Both the position numbers and the translations under genes were made by a program. The notes beneath the pieces were generated by a model. That model made no database searches. It worked only from the letters and a program-made list of their open reading frames with translations, and was not told the DNA's origin. Below, in pieces: positions 31,728 through 40,225 of a stretch of DNA of 64,000 nucleotides (position 1 is the stretch's first letter; each line of letters starts with the position of its first letter). The DNA is from JBDHWG01 sp046328525 (lineage in GTDB: Bacteria > Chloroflexota > Anaerolineae > Epilineales > JAHCIE01): NCBI GenBank assembly GCA_046328525.1, contig JAXLWK010000003.1, positions 248,001-312,000 on the forward strand, in the 5' to 3' direction.

Positions 31728-34523
31728 ATGCCCACGGCATTCGAGAAGCTGGCGAAAATCTTAGACCTGGAGAAAAAGAGCGGCTACCGTGACCGCGCGG
31801 TCATCGGCGGGCTGGAGAAATTCCTGCCTGGCTGGGCGACGGCGGCGGCGATGGAGCCGGGCGGGCCTGAGCTTGTCGAACGGGTCAACGCCATCCTTGC
31901 GAATTACGGCGGCAAGACCGTGGAGGAGCGCGCCGCCGCCGTCGAGCGCGTGCTGCTCCTGGATGGGGGGCCGACTCCGAATGGGCGTTCCCAGGGTAGC
32001 CGCGGCGCCCGGCCGCCACGCCCTCCCCGCGACGACCGCTCCGCTGGGGCTGATACTGGCGCTCCGCCTCCGCCCCCGCGCAACCGCAGCGACGACCCCA
32101 AACCTGTGGCAACCCCGAACACGGCGGGCGAGAAGGCTTCGGCCCCTCCGCCCGCCGACCCAGACGCCTCCCTGGCCGACAGGCCGCGCGAAACCGAAGA
32201 GCCGCCGCGCCGCCCATCGCCCTCAAAGGACAAAGAACGGGGCGGATCCACGACGGCTGACAGGCCGCTATCTGAGCCGCCGCGCAAGAGGACGCCGCCG
32301 GAGCCGCAGGGCGCGCAATCCCGGGGCGCTGAGCGGCCGGAGTCGGGCGGCGGGATTCCGAGTGGGCCGGTGGCCGTGGCCGACCCGCCGGCCATGCCGC
32401 GTGTCACCGCGCCCAGACGCGGCCCGTCGGCCACGATCCCCGCGACAGGCGATCTGGACGGGCCGGTGACGCAGATTCCCGGCGTCAGCTCGGTGTACGC
32501 CAAGAACCTGACCCGCCTCGGCGTCGGTACGATCCGCGATCTGCTCTTCCTGATCCCGCGCCGCTACGATGACTTCAGCCGCCTCAAGACGATCCATCAG
32601 CTCATGTACGGCGACGAGGCCACCATCGTCGGCACGGTCCAGACGACCAACAACCGACGCAGCGCGAAGGGCAGGACGATTACGACAAGCGTTCTGTCGG
32701 ACGCCACCGGCTATATCCAGGCGACGTGGTTCAATCAGCCATTCCTCTTGCAGCAGCTACGGCCCGGCCGCCAGATCGTCCTCAGCGGCCGCGTGGAGAG
32801 CTACCTCGGCAAGCTGGTGTATCAGTCGCCAGAGTGGGAGCCGCTGGACCAGGAGCTGGTACACACCGGCCGCCTCGTCCCGGTATACCCGCTTACCCAG
32901 GGAATCGGCCCGCGCTGGATGCGCAATACCCTCAAGCGCGTCGTGGACGCCTACGCGCCGCGCCTGGCGGACCCGCTGCCGGCTGCGTTGCTGGAGCAGG
33001 AGAGCCTGCTGCCCCTGTCTCAGGCCGTGCAGCAGGCCCACTTCCCCGACAACCCGGATTTGCTGGCCGAAGCGCGGCGGCGGCTGGCGTTCGACGAATT
33101 CCTGCTCATCCAGATCGGCGTCCTGCGCCAGCGGCGAGCGTGGCAGGCCAACACCGGCCGCGCGCTGACGGTCGCGCCGGAGCAGCTCGACGAGTTCACG
33201 TCGGCGCTGCCCTTTGCCCTGACCGGCGCGCAGGGGCGCGTGCTCGGCGAGATCCTCAAGGACATGGCGTCGCCACGCCCGATGAGCCGCCTGTTGCAGG
33301 GCGACGTCGGCTCTGGCAAGACCGTCGTGGCCGCGACGGCCATGTTGGCAGCGTGGGCCAACGGCGCACAGGCGGCCCTGATGGCGCCCACGGAAATTCT
33401 GGCCGAGCAGCACGCCAAGAGTCTGCGGCGCTTGTTCGCGCGCTGGGCCGACGCGACGGGGCGGCCGGCGCCGGAGGTTGCGCTGCTGACCGGCAGCCTG
33501 GGCCAGGCCGACCGCCGCAGCGCCTTTGGCGCGATTGCCGCCGGCGAGACGCCCTTTGTCGTCGGTACCCACGCCGTCATCCAGGCGGACGTGGAGTTTG
33601 CCAATCTCGGCCTCGCCATCATTGACGAGCAGCACCGCTTCGGCGTCGGGCAGCGCTCGCTGCTGCGTCAGAAGGGGCGCGACATCACGCCGCACTTGCT
33701 GGTGATGACGGCCACGCCGATTCCGCGCACGCTCGCCCTGACGATCTACGGCGACTTGGACCTGTCCATCATAGATGAGATGCCGCCGGGCCGCACGCCC
33801 ATCAAGACCAAGTGGGTGCTGCCGCGCGAGCGCGAGCGGGCGTACTCCTTTGTCGAGAGCCAGGTGCAGACCGGCCGACAGGCGTTTGTGATCTGCCCGC
33901 TCATCGAAGAGTCGGAGAACATGGAGGCGAAGGCGGCGGTCCAGGAGTACGAGCGCCTCCAGCAGCAGATATTCCCGCACTTGCGTCTTGGCCTGCTCCA
34001 CGGTAAGATGAAGGCGGCCGAGAAGGAAGCGGTGATGGCCGACTTCTATCGCGGCGACATCCATATCCTGGTGTCAACGTCGGTGGTCGAGGTGGGCATT
34101 GACGTGCCGAACGCGACGGTCATGCTCATCGAAGGCGCGAACCGCTTCGGCCTGGCCCAGCTGCATCAGTTTCGTGGGCGCGTCGGGCGCGGCGAGCATC
34201 AGAGCTATTGCCTGCTCGTCGCCGATGACGGAATCAGCGATGAGGGGAGGGTGCGCCTCGAGGCCATGGAGCGCACCCAGGACGGGTTCGAGCTGGCGGA
34301 GGAGGACCTGAAGCTGCGCGGCCCCGGCGAGTTCTTCGGCACGCGGCAGAGCGGCCTGCCGGACCTGGCGGTCGCCAAGCTCAGCGACGTCAAGACGCTA
34401 GAGCATGCGCGGCGCGTCGCGGAGCAGGTGTTTGAGGCCGACGCCGACCTGAGCCAGCCGGAGCACCAGGCGTTGCGGCGCGACGTGGACAAGTTCTGGT
34501 CGGGCGAGGGCGACTTGTCGTAG
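31728..34523 (+). CDS. recG: ATP-dependent DNA helicase RecG with long N-terminal extension
   Basis: A 931-residue branch-migration helicase acting on stalled forks and recombination intermediates; E. coli RecG has 693 residues. Residues about 1-80 form a helical domain (FEKLAKILDLEKKSGYRDRA, then KTVEERAAAVERVLLLDGG), and about 80-240 are a Pro/Arg/Glu-rich disordered linker. The RecG core then starts (TQIPGVSSVYAKNLTRLGVG; wedge/OB domain), with Walker A GDVGSGKT, DEQHRFGVGQR, the MTATPIPRTLALT motif and C-terminal HQFRGRVGRG and RGPGEFFGTRQSG. The extra helical domain plus linker is also known in other Chloroflexota and cyanobacterial RecG proteins. Confidence 0.96.
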   Translation: MPTAFEKLAKILDLEKKSGYRDRAVIGGLEKFLPGWATAAAMEPGGPELVERVNAILANYGGKTVEERAAAVERVLLLDGGPTPNGRSQGSRGARPPRPPRDDRSAGADTGAPPPPPRNRSDDPKPVATPNTAGEKASAPPPADPDASLADRPRETEEPPRRPSPSKDKERGGSTTADRPLSEPPRKRTPPEPQGAQSRGAERPESGGGIPSGPVAVADPPAMPRVTAPRRGPSATIPATGDLDGPVTQIPGVSSVYAKNLTRLGVGTIRDLLFLIPRRYDDFSRLKTIHQLMYGDEATIVGTVQTTNNRRSAKGRTITTSVLSDATGYIQATWFNQPFLLQQLRPGRQIVLSGRVESYLGKLVYQSPEWEPLDQELVHTGRLVPVYPLTQGIGPRWMRNTLKRVVDAYAPRLADPLPAALLEQESLLPLSQAVQQAHFPDNPDLLAEARRRLAFDEFLLIQIGVLRQRRAWQANTGRALTVAPEQLDEFTSALPFALTGAQGRVLGEILKDMASPRPMSRLLQGDVGSGKTVVAATAMLAAWANGAQAALMAPTEILAEQHAKSLRRLFARWADATGRPAPEVALLTGSLGQADRRSAFGAIAAGETPFVVGTHAVIQADVEFANLGLAIIDEQHRFGVGQRSLLRQKGRDITPHLLVMTATPIPRTLALTIYGDLDLSIIDEMPPGRTPIKTKWVLPRERERAYSFVESQVQTGRQAFVICPLIEESENMEAKAAVQEYERLQQQIFPHLRLGLLHGKMKAAEKEAVMADFYRGDIHILVSTSVVEVGIDVPNATVMLIEGANRFGLAQLHQFRGRVGRGEHQSYCLLVADDGISDEGRVRLEAMERTQDGFELAEEDLKLRGPGEFFGTRQSGLPDLAVAKLSDVKTLEHARRVAEQVFEADADLSQPEHQALRRDVDKFWSGEGDLS

Positions 34524-34583
34524 CGGAATCCAGTCCTGCGCCCGCTGCGGCCCGCTCGCGCGGCGTGGCGACGCCGACCACCA

Positions 34584-35123
34584 ATGGAGATGCCTGTGCG
34601 CGTTGCAGTATACCCTGCCAGCTTCGATCCAATTCACCTGGGCCACGCAGACATCGCCCGCCGCGCGGCGTTGTTGTTCGACCGCCTGATTGTCGGCGTG
34701 TATGACCGTCCGAACAAGAAGCTGATGTTCAGCGCCGACGAGCGCGTTGCCATGGTCAGGGAGGCGCTGGCGGACCTCGACAACGTCGAAGCCGTCCTCT
34801 ACCACAGCCTGACCGTGGACTTTGCGCGCGAGTACAACGCGACGGCGATGATCCGCGGCTTGCGCACCCCGTCGGATTTTGAGTGGGAGTTCCAGCTTGC
34901 CCTGACGAACCAGAAGCTCGCGCCCTTCATCGAGACGGTATGCCTGATGGCGAGTCCGCAATACGGCTTCATCAGCTCGACCATCGTGCGCGACATCACC
35001 GTCCTGGGCGGCCGCCTCGACGACCTTGTGCCGGCGGTGGTCATCCCGCGGCTCCACCAGCGCGCCGCCGAGCTGAACGGCGTCAACAACCCTGTCCAGC
35101 CTATGTCGCAACGGGGAACATGA
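34584..35123 (+). CDS. coaD: Phosphopantetheine adenylyltransferase
   Basis: A 179-residue nucleotidyltransferase making dephospho-CoA from 4'-phosphopantetheine and ATP. Signatures: AVYPASFDPIHLGHADIARR (about 7-26; HxGH motif), VGVYDRPNKKLMFSADERVA, RGLRTPSDFEWEFQLALTN (about 92-110) and the C-terminal FISSTIVRDI. It differs slightly from the commoner YPGTFDP and RGLR..SDFEYE forms. Start may be 34584 or the in-frame ATG at 34590. It overlaps the next gene by 4 bases. Confidence 0.95.
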   Translation: MEMPVRVAVYPASFDPIHLGHADIARRAALLFDRLIVGVYDRPNKKLMFSADERVAMVREALADLDNVEAVLYHSLTVDFAREYNATAMIRGLRTPSDFEWEFQLALTNQKLAPFIETVCLMASPQYGFISSTIVRDITVLGGRLDDLVPAVVIPRLHQRAAELNGVNNPVQPMSQRGT

Positions 35124-35683
35124 GCAACCTCGACTACCTCATTGATCGCCTGGAAGAGCTTCTTCACAGCAGCCCGCGGCTCCCGCTCACGGGCAAGCTG
35201 ATGCTGGACGAGGAGGCCGTCCTGCGCATCGTCGAGCAGCTCCGCGCCGCGATTCCGGCTGAGATACGGGAGGCGCAGCAGGTGCTCCAGGACCGCGACG
35301 CGATCGTCGAGGGCGGCGAGGAGAAGGCCAACCACATCGTGACCCTGGCCCAGGAGCAGGCCGACCGCATGGTGGAGGAATCCTCGGTACTGGTGCGCGC
35401 CGACCAGGAGCGGCGGGGTATCTTGGAACGCGCTGAGGCCGACGCTCACCGCATTCGCCAGGCGGCGGCGGCTGACGCGGAGCGTACCCGGGGCGAGGCG
35501 GATGCCTACGCCCTGGACGTCCTCCGCGACCTGGAGCGCAGCCTCGCCAGCTTCCAGCGCACCATCGCCAACGGCATTGCGATGCTGAAGGAATCCCAGG
35601 CGGGGAGCCGCCACCGGACGCCGGCCCAGCCGCCGCCGGCGAAGCCACCCGCGCCGGCCGCCCCGCCGGACGACAGAGACTAA
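35120..35683 (+). CDS. Coiled-coil protein (ATP-synthase-b-like)
   Basis: A 187-residue protein translated through an ATGA overlap with coaD. It begins MSNLDYLIDRLEELLHSSPR, and residues about 30-155 form an almost continuous Ala/Glu/Arg-rich coiled coil (LRAAIPAEIREAQQVLQDRD, RADQERRGILERAEADAHRI) of the type seen in ATP synthase b subunits and DivIVA-like or cell-division coiled coils. It ends in a Pro-rich tail. No membrane anchor. This gene commonly follows coaD in Chloroflexota and Gram-positives, but its function is not established. Followed by a strong terminator. Confidence 0.8.
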   Translation: MSNLDYLIDRLEELLHSSPRLPLTGKLMLDEEAVLRIVEQLRAAIPAEIREAQQVLQDRDAIVEGGEEKANHIVTLAQEQADRMVEESSVLVRADQERRGILERAEADAHRIRQAAAADAERTRGEADAYALDVLRDLERSLASFQRTIANGIAMLKESQAGSRHRTPAQPPPAKPPAPAAPPDDRD

Positions 35684-35695
35684 CCGGGTCCCAGG

Positions 35696-35728
35696 GGGCC
35701 GCCTCCGCGCGAGGCGGCCCTGTGTTTT
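35696..35728 (+). terminator. Rho-independent terminator after the coaD operon
   Basis: A 10-bp stem GGGCCGCCTC (35696-35705) with GAGGCGGCCC (35711-35720), loop CGCGC, followed by TGTGTTTT. Confidence 0.82.
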
Positions 35729-35754
35729 GAATCACCTGTCGCGCTGTCTATAAT
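35727..35754 (+). promoter_or_regulatory. Promoter of yceD
   Basis: TTGAAT (35727-35732), 16-bp spacer, TATAAT (35749-35754), starting inside the T tract of the preceding terminator. The predicted leader is about 88 bases. Confidence 0.7.
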
Positions 35755-35848
35755 TGAAAAGTTAGTGCTGGCTCATTCAGACGCCGAAATATTGATGGGT
35801 TTCGCTCTGCCGGCCCTCCGGCCACGGGTAGAGCGGGAGGAGGTTGCC

Positions 35849-36388
35849 GTGCAGTACAATGTCGCCCAGCTCATGAAGGAGCACACAGGCGCCGCACGAC
35901 ACTACGAAATGAACGACGACATTTCAAGCCTGGCCGCCGACGACATGACGGTCGAGGCGCCGCTCAGCGGCACGGTCACACTGATGCGCGATACCGACGG
36001 TATCCTGGTGACGGGCAATCTGAAAACGATGGTCGGCGTCCCATGCGCCCGCTGCCTGGAGCCGGTGGTGCTGCCGGTGGACATCGAGCTGGAGGAACAG
36101 TTCTTCCCAACCATTGACGTGGAGACGGGCCACAAGCTCGCAGCGCCGCCCGACGCCGACAAGGACACCCTGATTGACGCCCACCACATCCTCGACCTCA
36201 CCGAGCTAATCCGCCAGAGCCTCGTGCTGGCCGTGCCGCTGCGGCCGCTGCACCCGGAGGGGTGCGACCTCGAGGCGCCGCCGGACGGCGACGACGACGA
36301 GGCGGCAGTCTCCACCGACCCGCGCTGGGCCGCCCTGGCCGCCCTGCGCGAGCAGGAGGCGAACAGCGCCCGTGGTTCCGCCTCGTAA
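35849..36388 (+). CDS. yceD: YceD/DUF177 family protein
   Basis: About 179 residues. DUF177 proteins are nearly always encoded just before rpmF and are implicated in 23S rRNA accumulation. The GTG start at 35849 is preferred because GGGAGGAGG lies 5 bases upstream; longer in-frame starts (35765) lack a ribosome site. The conserved core GVPCARCLEPVVLPVDIELE (about 69-88) has the first Cys pair and HPEGCDL a later Cys. Acidic tail. Here rpmF is about 965 bases away with a DUF4058 gene between. Confidence 0.88.
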   Translation: MQYNVAQLMKEHTGAARHYEMNDDISSLAADDMTVEAPLSGTVTLMRDTDGILVTGNLKTMVGVPCARCLEPVVLPVDIELEEQFFPTIDVETGHKLAAPPDADKDTLIDAHHILDLTELIRQSLVLAVPLRPLHPEGCDLEAPPDGDDDEAAVSTDPRWAALAALREQEANSARGSAS

Positions 36389-36399
36389 CCTCTCGGCGG

Positions 36400-36470
36400 G
36401 CCGACTGAAGTCGGCGCCACAGGGCTACAGGAATTGGGCCAAAATCGTAGCGCCGACTTTAGTCGGCTCT
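36400..36470. repeat. Two GTAGCGCCGACT palindromes flanking the yceD end
   Basis: GCCGACTGAAGTCGGCGCC at 36400-36418 and GTAGCGCCGACTTTAGTCGG at 36447-36466, continuing CTC. They lie in the 92 bases between yceD and the DUF4058 gene, so the DUF4058 ATG comes 11 bases after the second copy. Confidence 0.88.
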
Positions 36471-36480
36471 CAGGTACAGT

Positions 36481-37251
36481 ATGACGACGCCATTTCCTGG
36501 CATGGACCCCTATCTGGAACGGCCGGCGCTGTGGCCGAATGTCCATAGCAGCCTCATCATCGCCATCCGCGATGAGCTGGCGCCGCGCCTGCGCCCGCGC
36601 TACTACGTCGCCGTCGAGGAGCGCATGGTCGGCGTCGGGCCGGACGACCTGCTTTTCGCCGTTCGTCCCGATGCCGCCGTTGCCAGCTCGCCTGCGCCGG
36701 ATGAGGGTGGGACGTCGGCGCGCGGTGATGTCGGGCGCGTTGTCACCGTGGCTTTGCCGATGGCAGAGCAGGTGCGCGAGACGTACCTGGCGATCCGTGA
36801 AGCGCGCGGCGACCAGGTGATCACCGTGCTCGAAATCCTCTCGCCGACGAACAAGCTGCCCGGCGAGGGCCGTCGGCAATACGAGCAGAAGCGGCTCGCC
36901 TTGCTGGGAACGCGCACGCACCTGGTCGAAATTGACCTGCTGCGCTCAGGCGAGCCAATGCCGATGGTGGGCTACGGCGGGCACAGTGACTACCGTGTTC
37001 TCGTGAGCCGCGCCGAGAAGCGACCCCTCGCCGATCTCTGGCCGTTCAGCGTCCGCGAGCCAATTCCGTCTTTTCACGTGCCGCTTCAGCCCACCGATGA
37101 CGAGCCGTCGCTGGACCTCAACCGCCTGCTGCACGACCTCTACGACCGCGCCGGCTATGATCTGCGCATTGACTACTCAGGCGCTGCGGAGCCGCCGCTG
37201 TCGGGAGAGGATGCGGCCTGGGCCGCGGCTCTGTTGAGGGCGGGAGGGTAG
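36481..37251 (+). CDS. DUF4058 family protein
   Basis: A 256-residue cytoplasmic protein of a family abundant in cyanobacteria, planctomycetes and Chloroflexota. It starts MTTPFPGMDPYLERPALWPN, the DUF4058 hallmark, and continues HSSLIIAIRDELAPRLRPRY and VITVLEILSPTNKLPGEGRR (about 121-140), a Glu-x-(9)-Lys pattern that recalls PD-(D/E)XK nucleases, but this is speculative. No good ribosome site precedes the ATG; the repeat at 36447-36470 is directly upstream. It separates yceD from rpmF and may have been inserted there. Function unknown. Confidence 0.85.
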   Translation: MTTPFPGMDPYLERPALWPNVHSSLIIAIRDELAPRLRPRYYVAVEERMVGVGPDDLLFAVRPDAAVASSPAPDEGGTSARGDVGRVVTVALPMAEQVRETYLAIREARGDQVITVLEILSPTNKLPGEGRRQYEQKRLALLGTRTHLVEIDLLRSGEPMPMVGYGGHSDYRVLVSRAEKRPLADLWPFSVREPIPSFHVPLQPTDDEPSLDLNRLLHDLYDRAGYDLRIDYSGAAEPPLSGEDAAWAAALLRAGG

Positions 37252-37258
37252 CCACAAT

Positions 37259-37288
37259 TTGACCCGAACGGCCCGTTCGGTGTATCAT
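37259..37288 (+). promoter_or_regulatory. rpmF-fabD promoter with palindromic operator in the spacer
   Basis: TTGACC (37259-37264), 18-bp spacer, TATCAT (37283-37288). The spacer holds a perfect palindrome CCGAACGG-C-CCGTTCGG (37264-37280), a typical dimeric repressor (for example TetR-type) site that would block RNA polymerase. It precedes rpmF, fabD and fabG. Confidence 0.75.
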
Positions 37289-37353
37289 TGTAGGGTTGCA
37301 AACGATACGTCACTCGCTCGATGAGCGTTGACCATAAGGAGCTAGAAACCGCC

Positions 37354-37542
37354 ATGCCACCGCTTCCAAAGAGAAAACACTCGAAGGCTCGCCGCGACAA
37401 GCGGCGCTCCCACGACGCGCTGACGGCCGTCCATCTGGTGGAATGTCCCCAGTGCCACAGCCTGCACCGCCCCCACACGGTCTGCCCCGAGTGCGGCACC
37501 TACAAGGGCGTTCAGGTTATTGACATGGACAAGAACAGCTAA
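37354..37542 (+). CDS. rpmF: 50S ribosomal protein L32
   Basis: A 62-residue L32. Basic N-terminus PKRKHSKARRDKRRSHDAL (about 5-23) and a zinc-ribbon with CPQC (about 32-35) and CPEC (about 45-48), so this is the Cys-plus, zinc-binding form. The ATG at 37354 gives the family N-terminus; AAGGAG lies 12 bases upstream, slightly far. An in-frame ATG at 37321 would add 11 residues. Usually follows yceD; here the DUF4058 gene intervenes. Confidence 0.95.
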   Translation: MPPLPKRKHSKARRDKRRSHDALTAVHLVECPQCHSLHRPHTVCPECGTYKGVQVIDMDKNS

Positions 37543-37550
37543 TTACGCCG

Positions 37551-37590
37551 ACGCCTCCTGTGACGGGGTCACCGTTCTGACCGGAGGCGT
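37551..37590 (+). terminator. Possible partial terminator after rpmF
   Basis: ACGCCTCC (37551-37558) pairs with GGAGGCGT (37583-37590) across a 24-base loop that holds a smaller GGTCACC-type stem. No T tract, so it may be a processing or attenuation hairpin before fabD. Confidence 0.4.
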
Positions 37591-37626
37591 TGCGCGTTAT
37601 TCCCCTTATCTTTCGAGCGACCTCCC

Positions 37627-38565
<939 letters not shown>

Positions 38566-38566
38566 C

Positions 38567-39313
38567 ATGCTCGACTTGACAGGCAAGGTCGCGCTCGTCA
38601 GCGGCGGCTCGCGCGGCATCGGCCGCGGCATCGTGCAGCGGCTGGCGAAGCAGGGCGCGGCCGTCGTGTTCACCTATCACAGCAACGCGGCCGCCGCCGA
38701 GGACGTCGTGGCGGCGATTGTGGCCGACGGCGGCAAGGCGCAGGCTGTGCAGGGCGATGTCCGCGACATGGACGCGGCGACGGCGGCGGTGAAGGCGGCG
38801 ACGAGCGCCTTTGGGCGGCTGGACGTCCTCGTCAACAACGCCGGGACGACGCGCGATACCCTGCTGCCGTTGATGAAGGAAGAGGATTGGGACATCGTTC
38901 TGGACACCAACCTCAAGGGGCCGTATCATCTCACCAAGGCCGCGTTGCGCCCGATGCTGCGCCAGAAGGGCGGGCGGATCATCAACATCACGTCCGTCGC
39001 CGGTGTCATGGGCAACGCCGGCCAGGCCAACTACTCCGCGGCGAAGGCCGGCCTCATCGGCTTCACCAAGTCGGTGGCTAAGGAGATCGGGTCGCGGGGC
39101 ATTACCGTGAACGCCGTGGCGCCGGGCTACATCCCCACCGACCTGACATCGGACCTGCCGGCGGATCTCATCGAGCGCATGGTGGACCTCTCGGCGCTCA
39201 AGCGCCTCGGCACGATCGAGGATGTCGCCAACATCGTCGCCTTCCTGGCCTCGGACGAGGCAGGCTTTATCACCGGTCAGGTCATCTCCGTTGACGGCGG
39301 CCTGGCGATGTAG
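38567..39313 (+). CDS. fabG: 3-oxoacyl-ACP reductase
   Basis: A 248-residue SDR reductase acting after FabD/FabF in fatty acid elongation. NADPH motif VSGGSRGIGRGIVQRL (about 10-25), NNAGTTRD (about 87-94), catalytic Ser in NITSVAGVMGN, YSAAKAG (Tyr-Lys, about 154-160) and the C-terminal FITGQVISVDGGLAM. One base after the fabD stop, so the two are co-translated. Sequence motifs match FabG better than other SDRs. Confidence 0.95.
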   Translation: MLDLTGKVALVSGGSRGIGRGIVQRLAKQGAAVVFTYHSNAAAAEDVVAAIVADGGKAQAVQGDVRDMDAATAAVKAATSAFGRLDVLVNNAGTTRDTLLPLMKEEDWDIVLDTNLKGPYHLTKAALRPMLRQKGGRIINITSVAGVMGNAGQANYSAAKAGLIGFTKSVAKEIGSRGITVNAVAPGYIPTDLTSDLPADLIERMVDLSALKRLGTIEDVANIVAFLASDEAGFITGQVISVDGGLAM

Positions 39314-39365
39314 AGGAGCGAGAAGAACAGTGGAGCCTCAGCAAGCATCTCTCGATGGAGGTGAC

Positions 39366-39731
39366 ATGGAAGGCAATCTCGGGACGGTCACCATCGCGCC
39401 GCAAGTGCTGCTGGCGATCGTGCGCATGGCGACGCTGTCCGTGCCCGGGGTTGAGCGCATGGCCCCCGGTCCGTTCTCGACAGTCGCCAAGGGCCACGGG
39501 CGGCCGATGCGCGGCGAAGGCGTGCAGGCCATCATCCAGGACGGCTCGGTTAGCGTCGAGGTGAACGTGGTCGTGTCGCGCGCCTCGAACATGCGCCAGG
39601 TCGGGATTGGGATTCAGAACGAGGTCGCCCAGGCCATCGAGCACATGCTCGGCATGCCAGTGCGCGAGGTGAACGTCAACATCCGCGACGTCTCGCCCCA
39701 CAGCCCCGAGTCGGAAGGAAGCTGGGAGTGA
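39366..39731 (+). CDS. Asp23/Gls24 family envelope-stress-type protein
   Basis: About 121 residues. Asp23/Gls24 proteins are small alpha/beta proteins linked to envelope stress and often encoded before nusB. Signatures: LGTVTIAPQVLLAIVRMATL (about 5-24), SVPGVERM, the strand SVSVEVNVVVSRASNMRQVG and the C-terminal VREVNVNIRDV. The ATG at 39366 is chosen because GGAGG lies 4 bases upstream; a GTG at 39331 in frame is possible. Its stop overlaps the nusB GTG. Confidence 0.9.
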   Translation: MEGNLGTVTIAPQVLLAIVRMATLSVPGVERMAPGPFSTVAKGHGRPMRGEGVQAIIQDGSVSVEVNVVVSRASNMRQVGIGIQNEVAQAIEHMLGMPVREVNVNIRDVSPHSPESEGSWE

Positions 39732-40144
39732 AGGCGCGGCGGCGGGCCAGGGCGCTGGCGCTTCAGGCGCTGTATGAGATTGACCTTGTCGGGCACCCGG
39801 CCGATGAGGTCCTGGCGCGCCACCTGGAGGGCGAGTCGGACGACGTCGCCGAGTTCGCTCGCCTCCTGACCCATACCGTGTTGCAGAAGCAAGCGCCGCT
39901 GGACGACATCATCCGCGAGATCGCGCCGGAGTGGCCGGTCGAGCAGATGGCGGTCATTGACCGCGGCATCCTGCGCATGGCCTTGTGTGAGATGCTTGTC
40001 CTGGACATCCCGCAGAAGGTGGCGATCAACGAGGCCGTGGAGCTTGCCAAGACGTATGGCAGCGACTCGTCGCCGCGCTTCGTCAATGGGGCGCTGGGGG
40101 CGTTCGTGACGCGCGTCGAGCGCGGCCCATTGCCCGAAGTCTAA
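39728..40144 (+). CDS. nusB: Transcription antitermination factor NusB
   Basis: A 138-residue all-helical RNA-binding protein acting with NusE/S10 at boxA sites. Signatures: ARRRARALALQALYEIDLVG (about 3-22), EWPVEQMAVIDRGILRMALC (about 75-94), VAINEAVELAKTYGSDSSPR and FVNGALGAF. GTG start overlapping the previous stop (GTGA), so translationally coupled to the Asp23 gene. Confidence 0.95.
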   Translation: MKARRRARALALQALYEIDLVGHPADEVLARHLEGESDDVAEFARLLTHTVLQKQAPLDDIIREIAPEWPVEQMAVIDRGILRMALCEMLVLDIPQKVAINEAVELAKTYGSDSSPRFVNGALGAFVTRVERGPLPEV

Positions 40145-40225
40145 AGCACCGCGACAACGTGACGTTCGTAACGCCTGAAGCACTCGGCGTCGGCGATTTT
40201 ACCAGTTTAGTTCTTTGAGAAAGTC

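Noticed and set aside
32757..34064. A 435-codon minus-strand open frame inside recG
   Set aside because: Antisense shadow, no start signal and no motif.
36481..37251. A PD-(D/E)XK nuclease call for DUF4058
   Set aside because: The spacing of E and K residues is suggestive but there is no confirmed catalytic set, so only the family name is given.
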